DNA of 64,000 nucleotides from Fragilaria crotonensis (GCA_022925895.1 JAKSYS010000003.1:391651-455650); one strand, 5' to 3'; positions 44,504-56,334 are shown, counted from the stretch's first letter. Program-made: numbers and translations. The notes: a model not told the origin generated them from the sequence alone.

Positions 44504-46021
44504 TTACATTCCCATGCCCCTCTGATCATAAGCCGCGTGAGGAGGAGGATACTGGTAGTGGGAACGACCCTGGTAATGACGGTGCTGACCAGGCACTGCT
44601 GGCTGTTCGTGATATCCGTGGTATGGCGGTTGTGGATACGCGTAGTTGGGAGGATAGTGGTAAGCGTGTCTAGGATCATGCTGAGCAGCATGCTGGGGGT
44701 GGCCATGCATAGGAGGAGGCATACCGGGATGCATGTGCATATCGCCATGAGGTGGCGGGTAGTTGGGTGGATATTCAGGCATTGGAGGGCGCTTGTCGTC
44801 GCCATCATCGTCCTCATCATCTTTGTCGACTGGATTCATACCGTTCATCTTATCGGCCTCGCGCTCATAGTACTGCTTCTCTTCAGAAGCGAGCTGCTTC
44901 CAGGCATTTCCAACCAAACGAGCGACGGAACCGCGCTCTGAAGGGACTCCAGCTTCAGATTGTTTGAGACGAAGGACGTGAGCAGAGAAAAACATGTTGT
45001 AACCGGTCTTGTTGCGCTTGCGATTGGCTTGCTTATCTGGGGGCTGGTACTTGGCCATTTGTTCTTCGTAACGCTTGCGATCTTCGCGAGCTCTGTGCAG
45101 TTGAGGTAAGCATTGTTAGTCACGCATTCATTCAGAGTATGCAATCATGCAAACCAATCTGACCTACCTCTCCTCATACGCTGTCTTTTCCTCTGCCGAC
45201 AGCTCCTTCCACTGATTTCCAGTCGAGGCGACCAACGATGCAGGAGGGACGCGCTTCAATTGGGCATCCGAGTCAGAGCTTTTGAGCGCCTGTTCGTTTT
45301 CCTTGGCAAGTTTTGAGAAGCGATCCTGTACGAATATGTTATAGGCCGACAACGCACGAGTTGGTGCGCCTTCATCCTTACGCTTACGCTTGTAGGTCTG
45401 TTTTCTCTTGCTGATGAATGCCTTAAGCTTGGTAACTTCACCTGACAAGCGCTCAACTTGAGACTCTTTGCGCATCAAGCATTCGTACAGGGCATGTTCG
45501 AGTTCTGTTGTACGCGGGGTGTTATCGATGATCTCTTGTTGCTTCAAGATTTCAGGATCCATTGGTGTTTCAGGGGCCTCCCTAAGAAGTTCCTCTGCTA
45601 CGTCGTCATGCATGTCGTCCATTTCCTTGCGCTTTTTTGTTGCCGGCGCCGACGTCTTGGTCTCGTCGTCATTTTCCTTGTCGGCATCGTGATCATCATT
45701 GACCTCGTCCTTGTCATCCTCGATATCTTCTTCGTCTTTGGTCCCGTCCTTCTCAACATCCTCATCATCATCATCATCGCCTTCGGCCTGGTCCTTGTCG
45801 TCATCCTCGTCCTTAGCAACATCCTCATCCTTATCTTCCTTCACTGCCTCAGCGTTTTCGTGTTCGACATCCTTGTCTTCGACGTCGGGTTCGTCTCTCT
45901 CATTTTCATCATCATCAATCGTTTCCTTCCCTTCCTGAATTTCATCAGGCTCTGTCTCGTCCTGGGCATCATCCGTGTCAGCCTCATCCTGTTGGCCACG
46001 ACGACTTCTACGGGTACTCAT
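44504..46021 (-). CDS. Two-HMG-box chromatin protein with acidic N terminus
   Basis: Exons 46021-45168 and 45092-44504 join over a 75-nt intron (45093-45167, GTAGGT..TGCACAG) in phase 2, giving 480 residues. Residues 1-165 are intensely acidic (D/E/K low complexity). A coiled coil follows. Box A (about 215-300) starts APTRALSAYNIFVQDRFSKL and ends in NQWKELSAEEKTAYEERARE across the splice site. Box B (about 310-370) has KRNKTGYNMFFSAHVLRLKQ and LVGNAWKQLASEEKQYYERE. The tail is rich in His, Pro and Tyr (MHPGMPPPMHGHPQHA). HMG boxes bend DNA; an unusually placed N-terminal rather than C-terminal acidic tail distinguishes it from vertebrate HMGB. A histone-chaperone-like or transcriptional cofactor role is inferred. 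Confidence 0.88.
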
Positions 46022-47631
46022 TGTCCTGAAAAAAGGATTCGTCCGAGAAAAAGGTAGGATGTTAGTCGTCGTTGGTACAAAATTTCAGTAGATTCTACGC
46101 GATCAAAGTTTGGCGCGTTCAAAACTGCCGAAAAAAAAAATCCATTACGAAAGAACCCGACGCGAAAGAGCAGATGTTCAACGAGTCATCCAATCACAGC
46201 ACGCAGGATCGCAACACACACTCTGGAGAAAGAGTTGACTCCATATTGTAGTGGAGCCTTCAAGAGGGGGATCGTTACCATAGTTGCCGACGAAACCTAG
46301 TACAACGTTTTCAGTTCCAACGTAGCTCACAACCATGTTACATGTTCCTATTGTCTGACATTCTGATTCAATTGAGCGTTGAAATGAATTCCCATTTTGG
46401 GATTCTGCTTGGAAGCGTTTCGATTGATTCATCACAAAACAAAACGAAGCGACTGGAGTATGCAGTGGCCATCGTCTCACCTCTTGAAATTTGAATTGCG
46501 AAGTCCTGACTGATATGATATATGGTGTCAGTCAATCGATATCAAATTGAATGATGATCTTCGCCGCAAATGTACGTATATTGGGAAATACGGTGATTTT
46601 TGTGTGTGGTCGTAATAGCGGTGTAGATGAAGATAAGGATGCCGTTTTTATGATCACCAATACGAACGTTTCTGTTCACGAGAGTACCATTCATAGGAAT
46701 CAATACAAATTATACAGAGCATAGATGAAAGCCGGATACTAAATTCTCAAGTACCATGGTAGTAGAAAAATATATCGTCTCGTACTTGAACATATGCCTG
46801 ACGGGCGCTCGGACACGCAACGAAGAATCTCGATATCAGGTCCTGCGCGTACGTATAATTGCATACTGTATATATCATATATCATATGCTCATATATGCG
46901 AGGATGGGATCGAACGGTGCGTACAAGGTACAAGTATGCCTGGTATGCAGTATGCAGTACCAGTACTATAATTCTACTGAGGTCATATTGGTACAAATCT
47001 ACAAGGTACTCGTACTCGTACTCGTATCCGGTACAGTAGACAAGTCGATGTCCACAATCGCCGTACCGGTACCGGTACTTGTACCTGAACTCTGTACTGT
47101 ACTTGTACGCCGTTGACTATTCCAGTATCAGATACTGCTACAAGACTGTACTCTCTAGTACTTGTTGGTCGAAGTTCTCGACCCTGTACATACCCAGTAT
47201 CGTATCATACTGTAAACGGCAAACGGTACAGTATTCAAGTTGACGAGCCATTTTCCCACTCTTCTTGATCCTAAACGCTCGGATAGCTGGCTATGAACAG
47301 TACCCGGTGGCCAGTGTTGCTTTGAGATTTGAGATGTTGGAAGTTGGAACAACGAGCATTGCACAGATCCTCGCAAAGTTGTTTGTACGGTACATGTGTG
47401 TACCAGTACGTTGTACACTGAGTATGATACACGTAAAGCGGCAAGGTTTCATGTACTGTACTTCATAGAGAGTAGACCCCTACAAGTACCAGGTACCAAG
47501 TACTCGACACTCGAATATAATGAAATATTGAGGCGGATGTGATTCGACTTGCATTCTTCCTTCATTTCATACGCTTTGACCCAGGTCGAGGTCGCAGTGT
47601 TTGGCTTTGAGTTGCGAAACCAATCCTGACC
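46022..47631. promoter_or_regulatory. Long divergent intergenic region
   Basis: 1.6 kb separates the starts of the HMG-box gene and VPS34. 46740-47500 is strongly GTAC-rich (tandem GTACTCGTACTCGTACTCG-like and gtaccggtaccggtac strings near 47010-47100). The proximal flanks (46022-46700 and 47510-47631) lack this pattern and are the likelier core promoters. Confidence 0.5.
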
Positions 47632-50272
47632 ATGGTTGAATCTTCATTCAACAACAAGTGGGTCGATGTCACTTGGATGCCGCATTCGTCGTTGTCCCAG
47701 ACATCGTATGTAGCTCTTGCAATCAGAGAACTTTCCGTATCGAAGGAATGTCGTGTCCAAGTCGAAGTCGACGGAATGGGCGGACTACATTGGACTGTTC
47801 CTTGTCAAACGAGCGCTGCCGATGGAGTATGGAATCAAGTGTTACAGCTTCCGATCCGATGGCGAGATTTACCTCGTGACGCCACTCTCGTATTCAATGT
47901 CATTTCCTCCGGCGAACGGGATGGACATCATGCATCCATGAGAGTCTTTGACACCTTTGGTAGATTAAAGACTGGCTTGCAGAAACTCGTGCTCGATGGA
48001 TTTGACGACGACGACGAAGATCGTGTTTGGGACGCAAAACGCACCCTCAATGAACTAGATCACCTCTCGGCCAAACCAAGCTTTGGTCGGAAGCAAAGCG
48101 TCCCATGGTTAGACGAAATCACGCGGCAGCACTGTTACAAAGTATTGGCTCGTGCCAAGGATGAGGAACAGAATTCGATTGCTCCTCCGCGGCTGCACCT
48201 GCTGGTGGAGCTTCCTACCTTTGATGTGCCAATTTTGCACGAAGAGACGTTGTACCAGACCCACACAGGCAAGACTCCGTTCCACGACATGGAACGCGAG
48301 CATGACAATCCAGTCGAAGATAAGTATAGAACATTGGCGCACGACTTGCTACGTGGATTGGTTGATCCTGCTCTTAAGCCTGATCGCGAGCAACGAGATC
48401 GGCTGGCTGCAATTATTGCATCCCCGTCGCACCATCCAACGACACAAGAAAAGGATTTACTTTGGCGATTCCGTTTCAGTTTGGTGGATAATCGACGAGC
48501 GTTGACCAAGTTTCTTCTGGCAGTTGACTGGACTGTTGAGTCGGAGGTTGTACAAGCTGCCGAGCTTCTGGAGCAGTGGCGGCAACGCAGTCCCATCGAA
48601 GTTACGGACGCGCTCAAGCTTCTAGGAAAGCATGTGGCGTTCTCAACCAGTTTGGTGCGATCCTACGCGATCGATACTCTTGCAGCAGCCCCTGACGATG
48701 AACTGAGACTCTACTTGTTGCAATTAGTGCAAGCAATAAAATACGAGAACATGAACGCTGAAACAAATCAAGTCGACCCTTCCTCTTCGTTGGCTGAATT
48801 CTTGATTGATCGGGCGGCAAAGAACATCCAGCTAGCCACGTATCTGTACTGGTATCTCAAGGTCGAAATGATGGATCCTACGTACGGTCCAATGTATCAA
48901 GAAGTCTTCGACTCTCTTAAAGTCCGATTGTCCGCAACGGATGAACCTCCTGAAATGGTGGAAACCACGAAAGGATTCATGAAGCTCGTTGCATCGACCA
49001 TCGCGGTTGCATCCCGCCGCGAAGCGGATCCTCCTGATCGAAGCAAAGTAAGGTCCGCGTGGGATATTCTGGTTACCCAAGACGCCTTCATCACTGGCAT
49101 CATGGACCTTCAAAGAACGAGTCGAGATGTACGCGGAAAGAAGGACGCCAAGGAACTGCACTTTCGCGAGTCGTTAGCTAAGAATGGATTTGACCGCAAA
49201 CTTTTTGGCAATGCAGTTCCGTTACCATGCGCACCTAGCATCATGGTAGACGGCGTGTTCTCACAATCAACTAAAATGTTCAAATCTGCACTATATCCTG
49301 CACTCGTTGAATTTCGAGTCGACAGGGTTGTGGCTGGCCCAAGCTCAAAGAAGAAGGAGACATATTCAAACCTGTCGTCAAGTATCTCCGTTCCGAAAAA
49401 GGCAGAATCACTTGCTTCCTATAAACTCATTGTGAAGACTGGCGACGATCTCAGACAAGATCAACTAGTTATGATGATGATTCAGCTTTTGGATGGTCTT
49501 TTGAAGCGTGAAACTCTTGATTTGTGCCTTATGCCCTACTCCATTATTGCCACATCGCCTTCCAGTGGGTTGATGGAGTTCGTGGATGGTTCCATACCAA
49601 TATCTCAGATTCTTGCGCAGCACAACAATTCGATTATGAACTTTTTCCAGTCGACGTCACCTCAAAGCGGAGCAAAGTATGACGTGAAGCCGGGTGTTCT
49701 CTCGACCTATATTCGCAGTTGTGCCGGTTACTGCGTGATAACATACCTATTGGGAGTTGGTGATCGTCACTTGGATAACATTTTGCTCCAAGCTTCTGGA
49801 AATTTTTTTCACATCGACTTTGGCTTTATTTTTGGGCGTGATCCTAAACCACTGCCGCCTGCTTTCAGATTGACACGAGAGGTAAGGTACCCTCTGATTT
49901 TGCCTGCGTTGTTCAAAAAATTGCTTATTCTGTTTCACGTTCAAGATGGTTGATGGCATGGGAGGACAAGATTCTCCAGAATACCGTCAGTTCTGTTCTT
50001 TGGCCTGCCAGGCGTTTAATATTTTGCGCAAGAGCGCAGGGCTTGTATTGAATCTGCTTCACCTAATGAGTGATGCTGGTATTGAGGATCTGTCGAACAA
50101 CCCCGCTGCAGACGCTGATGGTGTTATATCATCCGTGGAAACGAGGTTCCGCCTTGACCTCACTGATGAGGACGCAGAGCGATTTTTCCTCCAACTGATC
50201 AATGACTGCCTTGCTGCCATTGCACCTCGGGTTATGGACGTCTTTCACTCGATTGCTGTGTCCCGCCGATAG
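47632..50272 (+). CDS. VPS34: Phosphatidylinositol 3-kinase, class III
   Basis: Two exons (47632-49881, 49946-50272) join over a 64-nt intron (49882-49945, GTAAGG..TCAAG) to give 858 residues, close to yeast (875) and human (887) Vps34. There is an N-terminal C2 domain (about 20-200), a PIK helical domain (about 255-450; DLLWRFRFSLVDNRRALTKF) and the lipid kinase domain (about 530-858). The kinase has LIVKTGDDLRQDQLVMMMIQ (about residue 600), the catalytic loop YLLGVGDRHLDN (about 704-715) and the metal-binding HIDFGFIFG (about 726), followed by TREMVDGMGG across the splice junction. It makes PI3P on endosomes and autophagosome precursors, so it is functionally linked to the ATG2 gene 30 kb away. 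The short C-terminal helix is present. Confidence 0.96.
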
Positions 50273-50677
50273 AGAACACCGTGCTCGAAAACAATAACTT
50301 GCACCCTCACACCAATCGCATTTCCAAGCGCCTATCGTCTAGTCTGATGCCCGAAGGACCAATTCACAGCAAGAGAAGATTACCTGGGACTCAATGTGCA
50401 AGAACGTGCCTACATCTCCCCAATCACACGAAGAGGCAACCTGTCCAGTCCAAGTGCTGCAGTTGGTGCTAAAGAGTGGACAAGTTGTCAAGGTAAAAAA
50501 TAGATACTCAAGCCTATGGGTATTCTTTCTACAGCATATGACGTAGAAAGTATACTACAAACAGCGCGTGGAACAAGAACGACCCGGAGATTGAAGTGAG
50601 TTCTCAGTTTTAGAGCTGAGTGAACACATTTTTTTTGCGTGAAAGCCTCAATTTCATCTGCGTTCGAAATCAAATCG
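50273..50677. other. Short intergenic region before the kinase gene
   Basis: 405 bp between VPS34 and the kinase ATG on the same strand. No gene is visible. It must hold the kinase promoter unless an upstream exon exists. GTAC palindromes are unusually absent here. Confidence 0.5.
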
Positions 50678-52244
50678 ATGTCAACGATGTTTTCAAATCA
50701 ACGCTTGCCAGGGGAAGAGCACCACACTCCTTTTGGAGTGAAAGAGAGAAATATGGCTAGCAAGGTACGATCGGTCCTACATGACATGGAGAGTCACTCA
50801 AACCTCTTCAACAATTCATTGCCTTCTGTGACTCCTCGTTTTGACCCCCGAGGTAAGTTGACATTTTCTTCCTTCGCTTTCACGGGTTCTCTGAAGGTGG
50901 ATGTTCACAGTTTGCTCACAGCAAACCACAACAGAAATCGAGATCGGAAGTCATCTTGGCCGAGGAGAGTTTGGTGATGTCTATGCCATCAATGCATTTC
51001 TCCATGACAGCGATCCTTGCGGCTGTGGGATATGTTGCGTGACTCATAAGCCCACCCATTGGGAACGAACCAACTCCGAGCTTTCAGAAGACGCCGAATC
51101 GACTTTCAATATCAGTAAGAGTTTCGATGTATCTGAGCATAGAGAACTTACTGAAAACCACACAGTTTTCGTGGGGGAAACGTCGTCCAGTGAGTGTCTC
51201 GAAAAAGATTCGAACATCTTGATCTCAAATGGCCGAGAAAAGGCTTTCTTGCGAGCCCACTGCGTCAATGAAGGAAAGCCTCTATTCGCGTTGAAGCGCT
51301 TAAGAGATGATGCCGCAGATATGAGTAACCTGTGGAGACTGGGCGCGTGTCTTGATTTGGCTAGAGAAGCAAAGTTTCTCGCCTCATTGAGTCATCCGAA
51401 TATCATCAAGCTACGTGGGATATCTGGAGATTTTGGCGATCCTGATTTCACTGTTATTTTTGATATCATGGTCCTCACTCTGGATCAAGCGATCGAAAAA
51501 TGGAAAAATCAGTTGAAGAAATCAAAGTTTTCTCTCCATCGTTCATCACGTCTCATAGAAACTTCCAACGTTAGGATCAAACAACTCTCTGTGATGTTCG
51601 ATATCGCCAAGGCGATGCAATTCCTTCATTTCCGAAAGTGAGTTCTTGATACATCCAGATTGTATCGATTGTTCCGTGCCGCTCACGTTGCCTGTCACCG
51701 AAGCATCGTCTACAGGGACTTGAAACCAGAGAATGTCGGCTTTGACGTTCGAGGAACACTCAAATTGTTCGATTTCGGACTGTGCAAAGAAATCCTGAAT
51801 GATGACGCTTTTGAGATGACGGGGTTGACTGGTTCACGACGTTACATGGCTCCCGAGGTTGTTCTCTGTCAGCAATATGGATTGAAAGCAGACGTATTCT
51901 CATTCTCGATCCTGTTCTGGGAAGTTGCTGCCCTAGCTCAGCCATTCAGGAATTATTCGCCAGATCGGCACTTCAAGGAAGTTGTTCTGAAGGGGAAGAG
52001 ACCCATCTCTTTTTCCGTGGCCTGGATGGGGACCAACATGGTCCTCCTCCTGAAGGAATGCTGGCAAAGTGAAAGCTACCAGAGGCCTTCATTCTCTCGA
52101 ATCGTTGCGCGTCTCCGAGGTGAACTTCTGACACGAGGTACCCCAGCCTGCGTTGACAATCGAAGTATGAAACTGACGGAAAAGTCATGGAGCTCGCACC
52201 TGGCAGTCAAGGACTCACCCTCAACAATTGAAGACATTTATTAG
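50678..52244 (+). CDS. TKL-like protein kinase with large insert in the N-lobe
   Basis: Three exons (50678-50852, 50911-51637, 51704-52244) with introns of 58 and 66 nt give 480 residues with matching phases. Kinase motifs are glycine loop IGSHLGRGEFGDVY, VAIK-type lysine in LFALKRLRDD, catalytic loop IVYRDLKPENV, DFG in LKLFDFGLC, APE in RRYMAPEV, and the C-lobe WQ..Y.RPSF motif (ECWQSESYQRPSF) typical of tyrosine-kinase-like (TKL) kinases. Between the glycine loop and the lysine lies an insert of roughly 100 residues with a cysteine cluster (CGCGICC) and Ser/Glu-rich sequence. All catalytic residues are present, so it should be active, with Ser/Thr specificity inferred from LKPEN. Substrates are unknown. 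The chosen ATG is the first in frame; an upstream exon cannot be excluded. Confidence 0.87.
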
Positions 52245-52482
52245 TGCTTTGCGATTGTAGTCTTTACTTGATGCGACATTGTGTATTGCAGCGTCCTAGG
52301 CTAATGGAGCGTTATTTCGATAGACATACAATCGTTATCGAGGGTGCGGGTGACCGGGAGAGGGTAAAAACGTTGAACATGACTAGTAGTTCGAATGCTA
52401 AGGAAATGACGTTCCGCGGCAATTGCGTGTTCAAGTAGATTTCCTGTAGGAGGTCATAATCTTGGAGCGAACCAGGAGGGTT

Positions 52483-53123
52483 CTAGCGAGAATCGTCCAT
52501 CGGTCGACAAATAAGAATATCGTTTCGACTATTGGTGTCCACTCTGAGTTCTTCATCAAGATACACTGTATCAAACCAACCCTTCCCTACAGGAGGGATT
52601 TTGAACGATCCCCATCGACCCAAATCCAACGTCGCTTCTGTAAATTCAAAGTTGGTTCGAACGCCGTCCGCCTCCACCGATAGGTCCCCTTGACACCCAA
52701 ATATCCACCCTTCAGAAACGGAATCATATTCTCCAATACAGCGCCATCAATGGTTTGATAGATGTCACCGCTAAGGTTCCAATCGATAAACAAATTGATT
52801 TCCTTTTCAGTCGTCCAGGCGAGCAACCATTTGCGTTGCAATAACATGCTCGAGGCAGAATTGGGGGTTGGTGTTAGTTGTTGCAGTTCGGCAATAATCT
52901 CCTCGATCTTTTGCCTATCGTTCTTCTCGCATTCTTGCTGTAGTCTATCCTTAAGTTCCTTGCGTCGTTGGATCAATCCTCCGTCTCCTTTGGGGTTAAG
53001 AAAGCCTTTCAACACCGCAGTAGCATCTGGTAATTTTATCGGGCCAAAGGCACTTCCAAACCCCACAACTGGATGAGCAAGGGCTATCCAGCAAACAATT
53101 GCAAGTCGAAGACGGTTAGCCAT
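52483..53123 (-). CDS. Plastid lipid-associated protein/fibrillin (PAP), frameshifted
   Basis: The ATG at 53123 starts MANRLRLAIVCWIALAHPVV ending at GFGSAFGP, a signal peptide plus AFGP motif for the diatom plastid. A short coiled coil is followed by the PAP/fibrillin domain: LLQRKWLLAWTTEKEINLFI, then DGAVLENMIPFLKGG. The reading frame then fails. Starting at the G run (plus-strand C run 52686-52689), the conserved C-terminal part GDLSVEADGVRTNFEF continues in the next frame and ends IPPVGKGWFDTVYLDEELRV and RNDILI with a stop at 52483. One missing G in the G4 run explains everything. So this is either a sequencing or assembly error, or a real single-base loss that truncates the protein. 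Fibrillins bind lipids in plastoglobules and thylakoids. Confidence 0.82.
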
Positions 53124-54168
53124 GATTTTTTCTCGGATACTAGATCGTAACAGCACTCGGGATGATTGTTATCGATTACTCCTAGTATGGTGTGTTCGTT
53201 GTGGCGGAGCGCGGTGAGGTGGTGGTGTGGTGGATGCATGTACTCCTATGTCATACCCTGGATTGGATCCTGTTAAGTGGCGCATCCGTGTATCCACGGC
53301 TACAGCTTACTTGTACTACCGGAGTACGAGTACAACGTACGGTGCTGAATCTATTTGATTCTCGCGCAGTACTGTGCAAAAACTCGGGGAGATGGGGTAA
53401 AGCATTCTTTTGTCTGCACGTCTGTGCTTTCACTATCCTTTTTCACATAGATAGCATGCAGCATGCTTGTCGTGCATGCTTCAGGAGCTATTCAGTACTG
53501 GTACAGTACAAGTGTATCTGCGGTGACTGATCCTGACAAGCAATCATTTGCTAGTTGAACTGTACTTCTACTGATACTCGTACCTGGTACATTGGCTGAT
53601 TGTACTGAATGAAGTGACTCACAACTCACTATTTGAAGTTACTGTAGACAAGTTTTATTTTCGTTGTCCTTTGTTTTATGTGTATTACATGTAATGGCCG
53701 CCGGATGTGTTCCTGTACTCTATTAGTACTTCTTCTTGGAGTTCGAAAGACCCAGCGGCGTCCTTGCCCTCGTTGTTGGGGAGCCAGCAGAAGCATCCTC
53801 CTGCCCAGCAGGGGTCACACTTGAGACAAGGTACCGGTTAGTGGCTGCTGTTCGCGATGCTGAAAACATCCCTGCTCCACCCCTGATCATCACCTCGCTT
53901 CAAATTGCCAGTACCAGCAGAACGAGAACGAACAGGGCTTGAAGTACCAGCATCAGAACGAGGACGAGCAGGGCTTGTTGACGTCCTCGTCTGACTAACA
54001 CTCCCGCCACGGGTACCTGGCGACCTCGCAGTTGGCATTGTATACTTCGGCTTGTTCATCATTGCACTTACTGTTCCCCTGTGTAGCTTGTGCAAGAGTA
54101 CGTAGTAAGCACGATTCCTTGTACGTGATCAGGTGAATCCCCATGACATTTGCAATCCGAAACGGATT
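53124..54168. other. Intergenic region containing left arm of a long inverted repeat
   Basis: 53280-53600 is GTAC-rich. 53387-53483 is the left arm of the inverted pair with 58161-58257. A minus-strand ORF at 53838-54062 (starting MMNKPKYTMPTARSPG, Ser/Arg/Thr-rich) is possible but has no support beyond openness. Confidence 0.5.
53387..53483 (+). repeat. Left arm of about 97-bp inverted repeat
   Basis: Its reverse complement occurs at 58161-58257 with only a few mismatches (shared core gatggggtaaagcattcttt and onward through ctttcactatcctttttcac and atagcatgcagcatgcttgt). The arms enclose 4.7 kb including the unknown gene, the Z-DNA-prone palindrome and the DDE transposase. Confidence 0.8.
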
Positions 54169-55352
54169 CTAGCGGCGACGGCCATATAAGCACACTGCTG
54201 AGACCCCCTGTTTGACAGGCTGGACAAATCTATCCTCGAAGTCACCTCTAATAGTGGCTTCACATTTCAAGATGTTTCCGCCCTTCCTCCTCTTCTCTTG
54301 AAGAAAGCGACGCGTACAGTTGAGCACCTCCTCATGCTCACATGATTCGTCAGGAGTTATCATCGTAGCGTCGAGCATATACGGGTGCTGCTCAAGAGAG
54401 AGAGTGAGATTGGCCCCCTTACCTGGCTGGACATCAAGCTTGTGCTCCAAGCTTCCGATATCCATCCTGATTCAAGCACAACCATGATGGTCGTGCTTTC
54501 CTGAGTGATGAAATGACCGTCATTGTCCCTAGCAGAACTGAGTTGCTGCGTGATGAAATTCGGACCAGGGAACGTGTGGATGATCATCCTTTCTTGCTTT
54601 TGCTGGACTGCTAGTCTGTTTAGGCCCTTGACATCAAGAAGAAACAAAAGAATGATGTCGTGAGAAAATATTAAATGCCGATGCAGTATGAGCAGTCGTC
54701 AGGATACTCACTACACTAATGGTTTCCTCGTCGTTGTCGTCACCAATGTTTTCCTCGTCCTCAGCAAAAAGACTTTCACTGTCTTGGTTTTGTTCTTCTT
54801 CTTTGCCGTCCTCGTTTTCGCCGCCGTCACCGATAGTGATAGGAGAAAGACTCCTCCTGTAGTCGTCGCCGTGATCACTCCCAGCGCGGACACGTCCTCC
54901 TCGATTCTCGTTCTGCTGAGGAAGTGGAATTCCAGCAAGGTCAAGAAAAGTAAATGGAACCGTGCCGCTGCCAACTAATAGTAGAGGCCGGTAGAAGGAA
55001 GATAGAAGCTGTGAGTCAGTAGTACGAATCATGTTGGTGGAAACACGGCAGCAGCGACAAGAACACAGCCGCAGCACAACATCGCTCATCATCAGGTCAT
55101 CTTCTTACCTCGACTGTTCTTCCAGTCCTCGTATCGCTTCACAACCTTTCTGAAGTTCCTTCCGAAGTTGTTACGGAAATTCCCGCCACCGTACTTCAAT
55201 TCCAAGTTCGAATGGGTTTCAAGCCAGGTTGTGATGACCCGGTTCAAGTCTGAATCACTAAAAGAACCTGCTCCAACTGGTATCAATCCTCTATGAACTG
55301 CTCCAAAGATGTCAGCAGAATCCTGGTTATTGATGTTCCAACGAGCTGGCAT
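54169..55352 (-). CDS. Unrecognised multi-exon gene
   Basis: No family is recognised. Proposed exons are 55352-55109, 54974-54712, then 54626 to 54169. Introns are 54975-55108 (134 nt, GTAAGA..TATTAG) and 54627-54711 (85 nt, GTGAGT..TCAAG), both in matching phase. The last segment needs either a 35-nt mini-intron (54388-54422, GTAAGG..GAGCAG) or a frameshift; with it the total is 309 residues. The N-terminal exon has FGAVHRGLIPVGAGSFSDSD and a basic end (NFGRNFRKVVKRYEDWKNSR) that could bind DNA. The middle is acidic (GGENEDGKEEEQNQDSESLF). The C-terminal part contains PGPNFITQQLSSARDNDGHF and ends CLYGRRR. Its position inside an inverted repeat next to a transposase suggests, without proof, an element-borne accessory gene. 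It could also be a pseudogene. Confidence 0.5.
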
Positions 55353-56334
55353 TTCTCGATGAAACGTAAACTTGTGCACCGAGAGTGATGATCGGCGCGC
55401 GGGGTTTGAGTCCTGGATCTGGTGCTGTGAAAGAGTATACTAAGTCCTCCGTTGGGGTTGTACGACTACCGGTAGAAGGTCTGGGAAAACGTCTGTTTCC
55501 GAGGTTTTGAATTTTGGACGTCTGGTACCCGAGTTCTAGTGCTACAGGCGGAAGGCGGAAGGTTGTCGTCCATTCTTGACGGTGACTGACAACGAGGCAA
55601 GCACCAGGTAATGTACTTCTGGTATGTCATTCAGCGCATATGTCTTGTGATAACCCCTAACCCTCGTGCATGCATGCGTGCATGCATTCATGCATTCATG
55701 CATTCATGCATGCATGCGCGCACGCACGCGTGCACGAGCATGCACGAGCATGCACGAGCATGCATGCACGTGCACGTGCATGCATTGGAGCAAGCCGGCC
55801 ACTGATTACTTCAGAATAATGAATACAAAATAAATATGTCAGAAAATTGTGCATGCACGTGCATGCACGTGCACGTGCATGCATGCTCGTGCATGCACGT
55901 GCACGTGGATGACTGGGCATGACAGGGCACGTCGAGCACGGTCGGACAGCTTTTTGGCCAGCGATGCGTATTATGACATATGGACGCAAACACAAGTACC
56001 AGTTACTATGCATACAATAATGCACGGGGGTAGGAACTTGTCGTATGACATACTCCAGAGTATATAGTTTCAATTATATATATAGACGAGTAGCACGCAA
56101 ACGACATGTGTTCGTAATCGGTACAATTGAAGGGCAATAAAGGAAAGTATGTTTTAGTGTCGCAGACATAGTAGCGCCATTACATGAGGTGGCAACAATT
56201 TGTAAACATCTAAGACTATGACGATAAGAACACATTACATAGATCCTATTCTCGTACTGAACTGGTTTTAGTTGAACGACAGAACTGAAAAAAATGTTTC
56301 AGTCACAGTCAGACATTTCGAAGAATTGAAGGAC
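55353..56334. other. Region upstream of the transposase with alternating purine-pyrimidine DNA
   Basis: The region contains the 55665-55909 Z-DNA-prone segment, a short telomere-like string (taacccctaaccct, about 55650-55663) and otherwise unassigned AT-rich sequence. The in-frame region upstream of 56335 is open to 56272 without ATG. Confidence 0.5.
55665..55909. repeat. GCATGC/GTGCAC repeats with 37-nt perfect inverted arms
   Basis: Two blocks of almost uninterrupted alternating purine-pyrimidine sequence (55665-55787 and 55849-55906) flank an AT-rich spacer. 55748-55784 and 55860-55896 are exact reverse complements (37 nt). The segment could extrude a cruciform with a 75-nt loop or flip to Z-DNA. 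Confidence 0.9.

Noticed and set aside
45458-46057. 199-codon plus-strand hydrophobic ORF
   Set aside because: Antisense of the Asp/Glu/Lys-rich N terminus of the HMG-box protein; acidic codons read backwards give leucine, isoleucine, valine and phenylalanine.
54711-54978. Two overlapping ORFs (plus and minus) inside the unknown gene
   Set aside because: Alternative frames of the acidic exon; splice phases support the frame with GGENEDGKEEEQNQDSESLF.
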